Positions 53,181 through 62,019 of a DNA stretch of 64,000 bases are shown here, piece after piece; within the stretch, counting starts at the first letter, position 1, and every line of letters starts with the position of its first letter. The position numbers were made by a program, and so were the translations under genes. This DNA comes from Thermoanaerobaculia bacterium (lineage in GTDB: Bacteria; Acidobacteriota; Thermoanaerobaculia; Multivoradales; JAIOJS01). The stretch is from the NCBI GenBank assembly GCA_030429235.1, contig JAUIDB010000018.1, positions 1-64,000 of the forward strand, in the 5' to 3' direction. The notes beneath the pieces were generated by a model that saw only the letters and a program-made list of their open reading frames with translations, did not search any database and had not been told where the DNA came from.

Positions 53181-55691
53181 CTATCCGGTGGCGAGCTGGG
53201 GACGGCTCGCCGTTCTCGCCGACCAGAAGAGCAGGGCCAGAATCACCACGGGTCCGAGCAACGAGCGGGGGCCCCACCACGAGTTCCACTGCCAGATCAC
53301 GGGAACCAGGGAGACGTTCGCCATGGCCAGGAAGAATCCCAGCAACCCGGTCAAGCCCACCCACCGACTCAGGCCGATCAACGCCAAACCCACCGCCAAC
53401 GGCTGAACGCCCACGGCTCCCAGGATCGCCAGCGCCAGAATCGGAAGCGCACCCAGAAGATCCGCCAGAGGACGGTTTGCTACGAAAACACGCGGTAGCG
53501 CGAACAAGAACAGAATCCCCAGCCCGAAGACGAGCGTAATGGGGTAGGCGATATTGGTCAGGGTCGGTCCCAGGCCCCAGAGCGCGGGACCACCGTGCGG
53601 AATGCGGAGGTCGACCCAACCACGCAGATAACCGTCGGCAGCCCCCACGGCGGCGACCGAGAAACCCGCCGTGATGCCGAAGAGCAGGTCGCGGGCCAGC
53701 AGGGGATCCGAGAAGCGGCCCCGCAGCAGCCGGTTCCACGACACGAGAGTATGGGGTAGCGAGCGCCGCAACAGCGGCTCGAGCGCCAGGTACGAGGTCC
53801 AGAGCGCCGTCCCGACCAGTAGGGACTGGGCCAGAATCATGAGAGCGAGACTCGCCCCACCGGCCGGAATCGCCGCCCCGGCAATCGACAGCCGTTCGAC
53901 ACACCACAAGCTCCCCCCCAACACCGCCGTCGTCTGGGCGCCGCGGCGATCGATCCGACCGAGCTTCGCGTTCCGCCACGCCAGCAGTCCTCCTCCGAAG
54001 AGCATCACCACAAAGGTCCAGAGGCCGACGATCGAGACCGAAGCTACCCGCCCCGGTTGCTTCTCGGCCTCCCACTGGTTCGAACCCACCCGCCAGTAGA
54101 CGACTTCCTGTCCCCGCAGAGCGGCCTCGACCCTCATCTCCTCGCTGTGGTCGGGCTCGCTCCCCTCCCAGGCCAGCAACCGATCGGCCCAGGTGAAGGG
54201 AGCCGAGCGCGGTTCGACCGGCCGAAAGCGGTCGGCTTCGAGCCCCGAGTACTCGAACCACTGGTCCAGGTCGACCGCCCCTTCGGCCGGTGGTGGAAGG
54301 CCTCGGCGAGATGGGTTCTTGATCAACCTCAGGAGGCGACCGTCGTCTTCCATCTCGACCAGGGCGGTCCCCGGCTGGTGGACCGGCGGTTCGACCCAGT
54401 AGACCGCGTACCCCCAACGACCCGTGGGGGCAACCGGCTCTGTCGCCGCCCGATAGGTATAGGTCACCAGCGGCAGGTGGGGCTGGGAAGCGAGTTCCTG
54501 CTGGGTCACGTACTGTCGTGACGCCAGATAGTGCTCGCTCAGCCAGTACCGACCGATGCCATCCGCCAGAGGCTCGCCGCCGGCGGCCTCGAGATAGCGT
54601 TGGGCCTGGTGGTCCAAGACCGGCGGCTCGAACCCGGTACCCCCGAGCAAGAAGGGCGATGTGGCCGTGCGAAACCCGACCGTAGCCACCAGGCCGAGGA
54701 CTCCCAGACCCAAGAGCAGATGAGCGACCCAGCGGCGAACCGTGCCCTCCACTCCCGCGTCGGCCACCATAGCCGGGGAGGGAGTCTCGCCCGCGGCCAG
54801 CGCTGCGGCCAAGGGATCGCCCCCGGGGAGCGCGGCCGCCACCACCATCGCCGAGCGGGGCCTCCGAGTCGGGTCCACGGCCAGACAGCGTTCGAGGAGC
54901 TGAGGCACCGCGGGATCGAGCGAGCTCAGGCGTGAAGTGGAGAGATCTGGCGGCTGCCGGTGGGCTTTCTCCAATTCGCTCCGAGAGAGTCCGGCGTAGA
55001 GCCGCTCGCCGGTGAAGACCTCGTAGAGCACGAGACCGAGCGAGTAGACCTCGCTGGCCACCGTCAGCGGACGACCGACGAGCTGCTCCGGAGCCATGTA
55101 GGCGGGGGTCCCGGCGATCTCGCCCGTCTTCTGCTCGGACACCAGGGAAGCCAGGCCGAAGTCACTGATCCGAACGTTGCCGGCGCCATCCATCATCACG
55201 TTGGATGGCTTGAGGTCTCGATGGAGAACCCCCTTCTCGTGAGCAGCCGCTAGCCCCGCGCACAATTGGCGAGCCACGGCAACCCCCTTCTCCTCCGGTA
55301 GCCGGCCGATCCGATTGATCAGCGAGGAGAGGTCTTCACCCGAGACCAGCTCCATCGAAAGGAAGGTCTCGCCGTCTGCTTCCCCTATGTCGTGCACCCG
55401 CACCACATTCGGATGGCTGACCTTGCGGGCCGTACGCACCTCCTGGTGCAAACGGGCCAACGCGCCAGCGTCCTGGCCGAGTCGCGCGGGAAGGAACTTG
55501 AGCGCCACCGGCTCCCCGAGCTTGAGATCCTCGGCCCGGTAGACCTCACCCATCCCACCCCGACCGATCCGGTCGATCACTCGGTACCTGGCATCGAGCA
55601 TCGTGCCGGGCGCAAAGCGCCCTCCGTCGAGGGCCGCGCTGGAGGCGTCTCGCGGGGCGCCGGGCAGTCTGGGGGTCGGCTGGTCGTCCAT
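53181..55691 (-). CDS. Ser/Thr protein kinase with polytopic C-terminal membrane domain
   Basis: About 836 residues from ATG 55691 (MDDQPTPRL). The kinase domain (about 36-300) has GRGGMG 43-48, VALK (K65), HRDLKPSN 157-164 and DFG 177-179, all intact. After a first helix (about 330-350) comes an extracytoplasmic domain (about 350-560) with EGAVDLDQWFEYSGLEADRF, then eight or so further transmembrane helices to the C-terminus. A kinase ending in a multi-spanning domain is unusual outside Acidobacteriota. The ligand is unknown. It is divergent from the esterase gene and convergent with the HZS-A-like gene. Confidence 0.9.
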   Translation of the reverse strand: MDDQPTPRLPGAPRDASSAALDGGRFAPGTMLDARYRVIDRIGRGGMGEVYRAEDLKLGEPVALKFLPARLGQDAGALARLHQEVRTARKVSHPNVVRVHDIGEADGETFLSMELVSGEDLSSLINRIGRLPEEKGVAVARQLCAGLAAAHEKGVLHRDLKPSNVMMDGAGNVRISDFGLASLVSEQKTGEIAGTPAYMAPEQLVGRPLTVASEVYSLGLVLYEVFTGERLYAGLSRSELEKAHRQPPDLSTSRLSSLDPAVPQLLERCLAVDPTRRPRSAMVVAAALPGGDPLAAALAAGETPSPAMVADAGVEGTVRRWVAHLLLGLGVLGLVATVGFRTATSPFLLGGTGFEPPVLDHQAQRYLEAAGGEPLADGIGRYWLSEHYLASRQYVTQQELASQPHLPLVTYTYRAATEPVAPTGRWGYAVYWVEPPVHQPGTALVEMEDDGRLLRLIKNPSRRGLPPPAEGAVDLDQWFEYSGLEADRFRPVEPRSAPFTWADRLLAWEGSEPDHSEEMRVEAALRGQEVVYWRVGSNQWEAEKQPGRVASVSIVGLWTFVVMLFGGGLLAWRNAKLGRIDRRGAQTTAVLGGSLWCVERLSIAGAAIPAGGASLALMILAQSLLVGTALWTSYLALEPLLRRSLPHTLVSWNRLLRGRFSDPLLARDLLFGITAGFSVAAVGAADGYLRGWVDLRIPHGGPALWGLGPTLTNIAYPITLVFGLGILFLFALPRVFVANRPLADLLGALPILALAILGAVGVQPLAVGLALIGLSRWVGLTGLLGFFLAMANVSLVPVIWQWNSWWGPRSLLGPVVILALLFWSARTASRPQLATG

Positions 55692-55739
55692 GTCCGTGGC
55701 TAGGTCTTGAGGCCGCGAGTCTATCCGAGACACAGGAGC

Positions 55740-55756
55740 CAGCCGCGAGGCGGCTG
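55740..55756. repeat. Perfect short inverted repeat in a divergent promoter gap
   Basis: CAGCCGC and GCGGCTG flank a GAG loop, giving a seven-pair perfect hairpin between the divergent kinase and esterase genes. It could be an operator or an RNA stem-loop in the kinase leader; in such GC-rich DNA chance is also possible. Confidence 0.35.
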
Positions 55757-55819
55757 TAACCAAGCCGTCCTTGCCCCCGTAGTCCTCTCGACGATCTCCA
55801 CCAACAGAAGGACACCGGT

Positions 55820-57631
55820 TTGCACACCACTCTCGCCAGCCAACTCGCCCCACGAACTCTTCTGTGCGGTCTGCTGATCCCTGCACTGGTCTTCGGGTTC
55901 ACGGCCGATACGGCGTCCGCCGACCGAGCGGAAGGCACCAACAGGTACCTGGGTCGCTATCGCCTACACGACGATCTCGTGCTCGTGGTGGGTCAGTACG
56001 ACCCAACGGGACCGCACGCTGGGATTCTCTACGTCCAGCCGAGCTTCTGGCGGAGTCGGATCCCTCTGGAGACCGATCCCACCGCCGCCGTTCCCGACGC
56101 CTTCCGCTCGCGCCTAAACCCCGAGATGAAGTTCCACTTCGAGGTCGATCCCTCGGGCCACGTCGCCGAACTCGAGGCCAGCGGCCACCGCCAAGTCACC
56201 GGAAGGGCTACCCGCCTGCCGCCAAGCGAGCGACTTCCGGTCGAGCTTCTGTTGGCCGGTGAGGGCGCCGCGAGTTTCGCCGCGCTAGAGGCGGTCGATC
56301 CAGAAGGAGCCGAGCGGGCGATTGGAATCGCGCAACGCCACCTCCGCTCTTTCCCCTCGCGCGCCGAGGTATCGGTCGACTTCGCCCGCGCCTTGGCCAA
56401 GCGCTACCCGAACCACGCGGAGGCGCAGGCTACCCTCGGTATGGCGCTGGTGCAGGCCGGAAACCGCCCGCAGGCGCAGCTTGCCTTTCGAGCGGCCCTC
56501 GAACTTGCAGCAGATCACGAGTTCGCACAGCTGGCCCTCCGACATCTCTTCACCTCCGACCCGGATCGCCCAGGGCCCGCTGCGTCGACACCGTTGCCGT
56601 TCTCGCTCGACTCCCTGTTCGCACCACCCTCTCCCCGAGAGGCCCGAGTCGTCCGCGAGACCTGGAAGGCCCGAGATCTGACCCCCTCCGGAGTCGAGCT
56701 GGTCGATCAGTTCCTGTCGACCCAAACCCACGGGACCTTCGAGGTCAGCATCCTCTCGCAGCGAATCCATGGATTTCGGCACTACAGCGCGATCTTCGTG
56801 CCGCAGAACGCAGCCTCCGGCTGCTGTCCCCTCGTGGTCGACGTGCGGGGCGTCAGCTGGGACTACGCACCGCTCGACCTTACCGACGGCCCCAGATCGA
56901 TGCAGGTGCTGGCAGAGGACTCAGCTCAGTTCCTGTTCGCCGTTCCCTCTTTGCGGGGGGAGGTTCTGGAGATCGAGGGTAGGCGCTACACCTCCGAAGG
57001 AAATCGCCGCCGGGGCTGGGACGGCGGAGCCGACGACGTGATCTCACTGCTCGGTGCCACCCTGGAGACGATTCCGGCAGTCGACGAGGCGCGAATCTGT
57101 GCATTCGGCAAGAGCCGCGGTGCCTCGGTGGCCCTGCTGGCCGCAGCTCGAGATTCCCGCTTCGGCTGCGTGGTCGCCTGGGCCGGCCCGGCCGACTGGT
57201 TCGAGTCGATGGGGAGTTTCGGCTGGACGTTGCAGGAACTCGTGACCCTGGCCCTCGAGCAGCAGTGGGTACCGGGCCAAGGTTGGGGATCGGCGGCGCA
57301 GTTCGTCGAGCGGGTTCTCGAGAATCCGTCGGCTCGGGGCCAACGAGGACTCGCCGCATCCCGGCTCCTCATGCTCGCTTCGTCCCCCCTCTACTTCGTC
57401 GATTCCCTACCGGCAGCCTCGTTGCACTACGGTTCGGACGACGGCAGTGTCGGCATCGCGAACGCTTGGGTTCTCGAGGCCGCCCTGGCAGCCAGCTCCG
57501 GAGCGGCGTCTGAACGTTCCCTCACGGTCCATCGAGGAGCCGGGCACGATATGCCCTGGCCCGAAGCCTACGAGACCTCGCGCGACTTCCTCCTTCGACA
57601 TCTCGCGCCGAATCCGAAGCCCACGCCCTAG
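55820..57631 (+). CDS. Secreted alpha/beta hydrolase of the S9/esterase type
   Basis: 603 residues starting at TTG 55820 with a signal peptide. The first about 150 residues form a beta-rich domain like those found in front of acidobacterial peptidases (RYRLHDDLVLVVGQYDP, VQPSFWR). A short helical, TPR-like stretch follows (about 165-250, HAEAQATLGMALVQAGNRPQA), then the hydrolase domain: nucleophile motif GKSRGA, acid in YGSDDGSVGI and histidine in GAGHDMPW. It is related to prolyl-oligopeptidase-like hydrolases; the substrate is unknown. The stop codon overlaps that of the convergent CoA-binding gene. Confidence 0.8.
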   Translation: MHTTLASQLAPRTLLCGLLIPALVFGFTADTASADRAEGTNRYLGRYRLHDDLVLVVGQYDPTGPHAGILYVQPSFWRSRIPLETDPTAAVPDAFRSRLNPEMKFHFEVDPSGHVAELEASGHRQVTGRATRLPPSERLPVELLLAGEGAASFAALEAVDPEGAERAIGIAQRHLRSFPSRAEVSVDFARALAKRYPNHAEAQATLGMALVQAGNRPQAQLAFRAALELAADHEFAQLALRHLFTSDPDRPGPAASTPLPFSLDSLFAPPSPREARVVRETWKARDLTPSGVELVDQFLSTQTHGTFEVSILSQRIHGFRHYSAIFVPQNAASGCCPLVVDVRGVSWDYAPLDLTDGPRSMQVLAEDSAQFLFAVPSLRGEVLEIEGRRYTSEGNRRRGWDGGADDVISLLGATLETIPAVDEARICAFGKSRGASVALLAAARDSRFGCVVAWAGPADWFESMGSFGWTLQELVTLALEQQWVPGQGWGSAAQFVERVLENPSARGQRGLAASRLLMLASSPLYFVDSLPAASLHYGSDDGSVGIANAWVLEAALAASSGAASERSLTVHRGAGHDMPWPEAYETSRDFLLRHLAPNPKPTP

Positions 57632-58029
57632 AAGAAGTCGGCCGGGCTGGCGCCGATGTCGACGATCGAACAACCCTCGACGACCGGAATCCCCAACGAC
57701 CGCGCCCGCTCGGTCACGGACCGGTTGGTCGCTCCGGGGTTGAACCAGACTTCGGCCACCGCGAGCCGGGCGATACCCTCGAGCTCGCGATCGGTTTGTT
57801 GGGGAGGCAGATAGACACTCAATCGGTCCAGCGGCTGCTTCCCAAGAGCCTCCAGGCTCCGCACGGCAGGCAGCCCCTCGACCGTTTCGGCAAGAGAGTT
57901 GATCGGGATCACACTCCATCCCATCTGCAGGTAGGCGCGGACGCACTTGTTGCCGAACTTCGCACGGTGTCGAGACGCCCCGAGAACCGCGACGGTTTTC
58001 TGTCCTGTCCCCTGCTCCGCCGACTGCAT
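57628..58029 (-). CDS. CoA-binding-domain protein (YccU-like)
   Basis: 133 residues, the family length. A Rossmann-like CoA_binding_2 fold is indicated by VAVLGASRHRAKFGNKCVRAYLQMGW, VIPINSLAETVEG, DRLSVYLPPQ and the final VEVWFNPGATN-type and GIPVVEGCSI segments. Relatives bind CoA or NAD and are often single genes of unknown physiological role. It overlaps the stop of the convergent esterase by four bases. Confidence 0.9.
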   Translation of the reverse strand: MQSAEQGTGQKTVAVLGASRHRAKFGNKCVRAYLQMGWSVIPINSLAETVEGLPAVRSLEALGKQPLDRLSVYLPPQQTDRELEGIARLAVAEVWFNPGATNRSVTERARSLGIPVVEGCSIVDIGASPADFF

Positions 58030-58293
58030 CCGTTCATGATATCGAGTTCAGGGAGCCACCGCCGACCAGGGGATCAGGTCTCGAGACTCGAAACCGTCGG
58101 GCGGAATGGTGGTCCCGAGCCGCATCTTGAAGTCTCAGAGCCCCTTCGCGCCTCGTTCTTGGTGGCGGCGAGGCCAGAGCAATAGGTCTCCCTCGAAGGC
58201 GATCTGTCAGAAAGGTCGCGGTCCCGTCCGCACGCGGGGCGGTGTTCCCAGGCCCCACATCGAGTGCTAGTATCACCTCCAGAGGGACCTACA

Positions 58294-59040
58294 ATGAAAA
58301 ACTTTCTGCTGATTCTGGTGGCTGTTCTCTGTCTACCTGTGCCGTCCGTGGGCCAAGACATCAAGGTCTACGCCCGGGACTTCGAGCCCTTCTTCTACCG
58401 CGACGGCGGGGAAACCAAGGGGCTCGAGTACGACATCCTGAGCTACTTCTCCAAGGCATCGGGACGAGCTTTGGACATCCATTGGGTGGCCCAGTTCGAC
58501 GAGCTGCTGCCGGCGGTTCGCGATGGGTCCGCAGACGTGGCCACCGGCACGATTACCATCACCGAGGAACGCGCTCAGACCGTGGACTTCTCGGGTTCCT
58601 ACTTCCCGGTTCGGGTAGCGGTGATCGAACCGAAGAGTCGTACCTCGAGTGCAGTCGGCGATCTTTCCGGGCTCTCGATCTCGACCATGGCGGGCACCAC
58701 CTACGAGCGGATCCTCAAGGAGCTGCCTGGCATCGAGTTGGTGTACGGCGTCGACGAGGAAGCGATCATCGCCATGGTTGCGGCCGGCGAAGCCGAGGCG
58801 ACGCTCGTGGACACCGTGCTGGGGCTGATCTACACGCCCCGACATGGCAACCTACACATGACGTTGCCGATGAGCGAGTTGCAGAACTACGGTTTCGCCG
58901 TCCCCAAGGGCTCGGCACTGGCGGAGGAGCTGTCGGACCATATCCAGAAGCTCAAGACGTCAGGGATCTACTACCGCCTACTCGAGAAGTACCTGGGGCA
59001 GGAAGCGGTCGACATGGTCCGGGCCGCTCATCTGGAATAG
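58294..59040 (+). CDS. Periplasmic solute-binding protein, family 3
   Basis: 248 residues; ATG 58294 with a GAGGGA-type ribosome site and a signal peptide (MKNFLLILVAVLC to VGQ). The SBP_bac_3 fold is clear: VYARDFEPFFYRDGGETKGLEYDIL, FDELLPAVRDGSADVATGTITITEERAQTVDFS (given here as ELLPAVRDGSADVATG and ITEERAQTVDFS), the hinge DLSGLSISTMAGTTYE and PMSELQNYGFAVPKGSAL. Such proteins bind amino acids or other small solutes. No ABC permease or ATPase is adjacent, so it may serve a distant transporter or a sensor. Confidence 0.9.
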   Translation: MKNFLLILVAVLCLPVPSVGQDIKVYARDFEPFFYRDGGETKGLEYDILSYFSKASGRALDIHWVAQFDELLPAVRDGSADVATGTITITEERAQTVDFSGSYFPVRVAVIEPKSRTSSAVGDLSGLSISTMAGTTYERILKELPGIELVYGVDEEAIIAMVAAGEAEATLVDTVLGLIYTPRHGNLHMTLPMSELQNYGFAVPKGSALAEELSDHIQKLKTSGIYYRLLEKYLGQEAVDMVRAAHLE

Positions 59041-59089
59041 AGCCGCTCTTCCCCGTTTCCAGGCGACCCCTTCCTCCACGGTCGCGGAG

Positions 59090-60586
59090 CTAGCGATTCC
59101 GGAGTTCCTGCAACATGGCGGCCGCGTTGCCGTTCTCTGGGTTCAGCCGCAGGGATTCCGCGTAGTTGGTGATCGCCTTCGCCACTTCCCCTGACTCCAT
59201 GAGGGCCTCACCGAGGCTGTCGTAGACGTTCCAGCTTTCTGGGTACGCCTCGACGTTCAGTTCGAATACGACGACGGCGGCGGCCCTGGCGTCTCGCCGC
59301 AAGAGGTCGTAGCCAATATCGTTGAGCAGATCCTCCGCGAAGCGGTCGACGGCGTGTTTCGAGAGGAGTTCCTGGTAGGCGGGGCGAATCCTCTCCCCGC
59401 CCTCGAGTCCGACCGACAGCAACTGCCGTTGCACATCGAACTCCGGACCGTCGTAACTCGGGTAGTCCTGCCAAGCCACCCAGGGATGGCGGTCGGTCTG
59501 CAGGGTTCGCCGCAGGACCTCCTCGGCAATGGCGAGGCCGTTCTGACTATTGGTCAGGTAGACCACTCCGAGCCGCCGCCCCGGCGACGCCGCCGCCACG
59601 CAGCGGAAGACGCCATTGTCCCCCCAGTGCCAGTACAAGGTCTCGGTGCCTGCCGGACCCGAGACCTCCTCCAAGCCCCAGCCCAGGCCCCAGCCGACAC
59701 CCTCGACCACCTCGGTGTGGCGGGAGAGCATCAACCCCGCAGTCGCCGGTGTGATCAGGGTGGGATCCGCCATCTCCGCCAGGAACCGAGCGTAGTCCGA
59801 GGCGGTCGTGTGGAGGCTGCCGGCGGCATTGGCGACCTCCGGTCGCCACTTGTCGCGCGGCATCTGCATCTGGTCGTGTCCGGTGGCACTCAGCTCGTCG
59901 TAGTCGGGTCGCCAGACGAAGCTGCTGCTCGCCATCCCCAGGGGTTCGAATACCGCCGATCGCACCGTTTCCGCCAACGACTGCCCCGTCAGTGCTTCGA
60001 TCACCTGTTGCAAGAACACGTACCCCTCGCCGGAGTAGCCGAACTCGGTCCCCGGATCGAAGCGGATCGTCAGCGGCTGATTTCGACTCCAATTGGGGAA
60101 CCCGGTGCTGTGACTGAGCACGTGACGCGCCGTGATCTGATCGATCCGGTCATCGCCCTCCACCCGGTCGAACGCGATGTACTCGGTGAGCGGGCGATCC
60201 AGATCCAACTGCCCGGCTTCGATCAGTTGCAGGGCGCGCAACGCGACGACCGGCTTGCTCAGCGAGGCTGCCTCGAAGACGGTATCGGGCGTCACCAACG
60301 ACTCCTTCCCCGACTCGAGAACTCCCAAGCCGAGATCGAGAACCAGTTCACCGTCCCGGACCACTGCGATCGCCAGCCCGGGGATGCCGGCCGCCTCGAG
60401 AAGGGATGGCAGGTCCTCGCGGAGCGAGTCGATGGCCAGCAGGGGATCGGGTGCGGCAGGGGTCTCGTTCGCGACGACGTCGTCCCCAGCGCCGCGACAG
60501 CCCGCTAGGACACTTGCCAGGAGAACGGGCACTAGGAGAGAGACCACTGCGATCGAGCGGCGGCGAGTGGAGCTCAGAGGTACCAT
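59090..60586 (-). CDS. Beta-lactamase-fold serine hydrolase lipoprotein with TPR tail
   Basis: 498 residues. The lipobox is LAGC (Cys30). The penicillin-binding/beta-lactamase class C fold shows SxxK at 108-111 (SLSK), a Tyr motif YSGEGY (Tyr184) in place of YxN, and HWGDNG for the third element, as in many secreted esterases and D-aminopeptidases of this superfamily. The C-terminal about 60 residues contain a TPR pair (WNVYDSLGEALMESGEVAKAI). Esterase or peptidase activity is more likely than antibiotic resistance. Confidence 0.9.
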   Translation of the reverse strand: MVPLSSTRRRSIAVVSLLVPVLLASVLAGCRGAGDDVVANETPAAPDPLLAIDSLREDLPSLLEAAGIPGLAIAVVRDGELVLDLGLGVLESGKESLVTPDTVFEAASLSKPVVALRALQLIEAGQLDLDRPLTEYIAFDRVEGDDRIDQITARHVLSHSTGFPNWSRNQPLTIRFDPGTEFGYSGEGYVFLQQVIEALTGQSLAETVRSAVFEPLGMASSSFVWRPDYDELSATGHDQMQMPRDKWRPEVANAAGSLHTTASDYARFLAEMADPTLITPATAGLMLSRHTEVVEGVGWGLGWGLEEVSGPAGTETLYWHWGDNGVFRCVAAASPGRRLGVVYLTNSQNGLAIAEEVLRRTLQTDRHPWVAWQDYPSYDGPEFDVQRQLLSVGLEGGERIRPAYQELLSKHAVDRFAEDLLNDIGYDLLRRDARAAAVVVFELNVEAYPESWNVYDSLGEALMESGEVAKAITNYAESLRLNPENGNAAAMLQELRNR

Positions 60587-60657
60587 CTCAGATGTAACGA
60601 ATCGCCGCCTAGAAGGTTACACCGGACCGGTCCTGCGTTGCCCAAACCCTCGCGGGC

Positions 60658-61329
60658 TCACTCTCTGCCTCGGAGCGTCTCTGCGGCTTCGAGCCACTGC
60701 ACCAGGGCCCGAGCGACCTCTCCCGCCACCCGGCGGTGTTGGGCTCGCCACTGCGCACGGCCACTCGACCCCACCCGGTTCGTGATGCCGAGCAGGGCTG
60801 CGGCCGGGACTTCGAACTGGCGCGCTGCGGCCGCGATCGCCAGCGCCTCGAGGTTCTCGAACTCCTCACCGAGATCGGCGAGCTGCGACGCCAGCTCGTC
60901 GTCGATCGTGATCCCATGGGTGGTCGCGATGCGGCCGCGCCGAGCCAGCGGCAGGGCTCGCTGCAACTCAGCCACCAGCCCAGGGTCGAAGTCGGCGGTG
61001 GCCGCCACCGCCGTCGGAATCTCGGCTCGGCCCGCCACGATCTCGGGCGCCAACCAGTGAGTGCTCGCAGCGATGACCAGTCCTTGCTGCGGCACGTCCC
61101 GCCCTGGGTACGCTCCGACGCTGCCCACCAACAGAATTGCGGCCGGTCGGCAACGGGACAAGGCCGTGGCCGTCCCCACCGCGGCGGCGACGGCGCCGAC
61201 CCCAACCGCGCACAGTTCGAGCCGAAGCCGGCTGGTCCGTTCCGCCAACAGTTCTTCCAGGGGTGCCAGCTCGACTGGATGAGCCGCCACCACGAGCAGA
61301 TCGGTCGGGGTGTCGAGGTCGCGGTTCAT
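60658..61329 (-). CDS. MTAN/MqnB-like nucleosidase
   Basis: 223 residues of the purine nucleoside phosphorylase/uridine phosphorylase superfamily. Visible are AVGVGAVAAAVGTATAL (phosphate or ribose site strand), LLVGSVGAYPG, the EFENLEALAIAAAARQFEVP helix with the conserved Glu for nucleoside binding, and ITNRVGSSGRAQWRAQHR. The last block resembles futalosine hydrolase MqnB of the alternative menaquinone route, but no other mqn gene is here, so MTA/SAH nucleosidase remains possible. It is divergent from the intradiol dioxygenase gene with 33 bases between. Confidence 0.72.
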   Translation of the reverse strand: MNRDLDTPTDLLVVAAHPVELAPLEELLAERTSRLRLELCAVGVGAVAAAVGTATALSRCRPAAILLVGSVGAYPGRDVPQQGLVIAASTHWLAPEIVAGRAEIPTAVAATADFDPGLVAELQRALPLARRGRIATTHGITIDDELASQLADLGEEFENLEALAIAAAARQFEVPAAALLGITNRVGSSGRAQWRAQHRRVAGEVARALVQWLEAAETLRGRE

Positions 61330-61362
61330 GGCACTGGTGTCCGGTCGTGGTAGCTTAGATCA

Positions 61363-61965
61363 GTGAAGGCGCCACGGTGTAGACCGCTGCTCCGAGCAGC
61401 GTCGAGAACCGCACGGTTCGGGGTGTTCATCCTGGTCGCGACTGCAGCCTCGGCCCACGATCCCCCCTCCAGCACCCTGCGTCTGGCAGCACCCGACGAA
61501 CCAGGAGACCCGCTGGTTGTGGAGGGTCGAGTCGTCGACCACGACGAACGGCCGCTGGCCGAAGTGACCGTCCGCGTCTACCAGACCGATGCCCGCGGCT
61601 ACTACACGCCAGAGCGACCGATGGACGAGCCGAACGCTCGATTGTCGGGCACCCTCCGGACCGATCGGCAGGGGCGATTCCGAATCGAGACGGTGCGGCC
61701 CGGCCCCTACCCTGACTCGGTGCGACTCGGCGGACGAGACCGCCAGATTCCGGCCCACATCCACCTCGATCTCGCCCCCCCGGGCTACCAGCCGAGGAAA
61801 CTGCAAGCGGTCTTCGCGGACGACCCGCTGCTGCAGGATCCGTACTGGGCGGCGTGGCGGGAGCGCTTCGACCATCCGTTGCTCCAACCGCGCACCGACG
61901 GCGACCGGCAGCAGGTCACGCTGCAGATCGAGGTGCGACTCCGATCAGACCAGAAACCGCCATAG
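61363..61965 (+). CDS. Secreted intradiol ring-cleavage dioxygenase-like protein
   Basis: 200 residues from GTG 61363 with a signal peptide. The dioxygenase core is compact: VEGRVVDHDERPLAEVTVRVYQTDARGYYTP, GTLRTDRQGRFRIETVRPGPYPD and RDRQIPAHIHLDL. Candidate iron ligands are Tyr80 or Tyr81, Tyr116, His132 and His134, the expected Tyr2-His2 set. Typical protocatechuate dioxygenase subunits are cytoplasmic and about 200-240 residues; this one is exported. No other aromatic-degradation gene is nearby, so the substrate is open. Confidence 0.84.
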   Translation: MKAPRCRPLLRAASRTARFGVFILVATAASAHDPPSSTLRLAAPDEPGDPLVVEGRVVDHDERPLAEVTVRVYQTDARGYYTPERPMDEPNARLSGTLRTDRQGRFRIETVRPGPYPDSVRLGGRDRQIPAHIHLDLAPPGYQPRKLQAVFADDPLLQDPYWAAWRERFDHPLLQPRTDGDRQQVTLQIEVRLRSDQKPP

Positions 61966-62019
61966 AGCCACGCCCCCAATCGCAGTGCTTCCCGGTTCCC
62001 GAGAGTGAATCGGTCGAGG

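Noticed and set aside
59090-60586. Antibiotic beta-lactamase
   Set aside because: The SxxK/YSG/HWG pattern with a TPR tail is that of esterase or peptidase relatives; the YxN motif is not kept.
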